From the NCBI RefSeq assembly GCF_023167465.1, contig NZ_AP025698.1:1236501-1300500 (forward strand): a stretch of DNA of 64,000 nucleotides. Reading direction: 5' to 3'. This DNA comes from Methanothermobacter tenebrarum (GTDB taxonomy: Archaea; Methanobacteriota; Methanobacteria; Methanobacteriales; DSM-23052). The notes beneath the pieces were generated by a model, which ran no database searches, was not told the DNA's origin, and worked only from the letters and a program-made list of their open reading frames with translations. Shown here piece after piece: positions 63,835 through 64,000 of this stretch (position 1 is its first letter; every line of letters starts with the position of its first letter). The translations under genes and the position numbers were made by a program.

Positions 63835-64000
63835 ATGAAAACAACAATTAGTGTGATTAAAGCTGACGTCGGGAGCTTAGCAGGTCACGTGCTCGCTCAC
63901 GAGGCCCTAAAAAAGAAATGCGATGATATACTCTCGGAGGCCAAGGATACAGGGATCCTAGAAGACTATTATATAACCAATTGTGGAGATGACATCGACC
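63835..64000 (+). CDS. fbp: Fructose-1,6-bisphosphate aldolase/phosphatase (partial, 5' end)
   Basis: Only the first 55 residues are in the window: TTISVIKADVGSLAGH at the start is the metal-binding beginning of the archaeal two-function FBP aldolase/phosphatase (type V FBPase), and YYITNCGDDID follows. It is the key step of gluconeogenesis in these organisms. GGAGGTG precedes the ATG at 63835. Confidence 0.92.
   Translation, partial: MKTTISVIKADVGSLAGHVLAHEALKKKCDDILSEAKDTGILEDYYITNCGDDID

Overview
The window reads as a stretch of chromosome from a hydrogenotrophic methanogenic archaeon of the order Methanobacteriales, most likely Methanothermobacter or a close relative. The evidence is archaeal information-processing genes throughout (TBP, TFE, eIF6, prefoldin, pelota, FEN1, Spt5/NusG, stalk proteins P0/P1), genes for methanogen cofactors (coenzyme M synthase comA, homocitrate synthase and homoaconitase for coenzyme B, a CofE-like ligase, the DUF39-ferredoxin methanogenesis marker), the gene order trpEGCFBAD behind a divergent TrpY-type regulator, and a MraY-like plus MurG-like pair that fits pseudomurein synthesis. 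From memory, the order of the core genes matches M. thermautotrophicus; I could not check this. There is one tRNA gene. I saw no rRNA, CRISPR array, prophage or intact insertion sequence.

Layout. 1-2170: accessory edge, with an unknown membrane-anchored protein, a 744-base gap holding a possible IS200/IS605 relic and a doubly frameshifted small membrane-protein gene, and a small trypsin-fold protease. 2160-10260 (minus): a translation and secretion block (ftsY, pfdA, L18a, eIF6, L31e, L39e, PP-loop protein, PDCD5, S19e, CRM protein, RNase P Rnp4), then AK6, Thi4 and a DRG GTPase. 10300-18130: CBS protein, AglB, topoisomerase I, a decayed gene upstream of topA, SerB with a long coiled coil, TBP. 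18350-22910 (plus): CYTH protein, aksA, aksD-like, a chorismate-lyase-like protein, FEN1. 22880-30810 (minus): SF1 helicase, DUF2119, S-adenosyl/inosylhomocysteine hydrolase, CDC48, prephenate dehydrogenase, a small membrane protein.

30900-37370: pelota, a radical SAM enzyme with three kinds of iron-sulfur site, the two glycosyltransferases around a gap with another decayed reading frame, an orphan lipoamide-dehydrogenase-like flavoprotein, hypC. 37370-44480: trpY and the seven-gene trp operon, whose last gene runs into the 3' end of a convergent tRNA-Ile. 44650-53130 (minus): adenylate kinase, MIP18 protein, ArcS-like protein, GltB-like protein, HD protein, TFE, then a compact run of comA, a soluble ABC ATPase, a G3E-type GTPase, an Fe-S protein and a CofE-like protein. 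53230-64000 (plus): PK-C domain protein, ftsZ, secE, nusG, L11, L1, P0, P1, alaS, the DUF39-ferredoxin protein, thiI, and the start of FBP aldolase/phosphatase.

The best candidate for an undescribed system is the comA-ABC-GTPase-FeS-CofE-like run (49291-53133). The clearest structural novelties are the three-cluster radical SAM protein, the short Trp-codon reading frame overlapping the trpE start, the trpD/tRNA-Ile overlap, and several decayed genes in otherwise unexplained gaps. TTG starts behind strong ribosome binding sites are frequent here, and many genes overlap by ATGA, GTGA or TAATG junctions.
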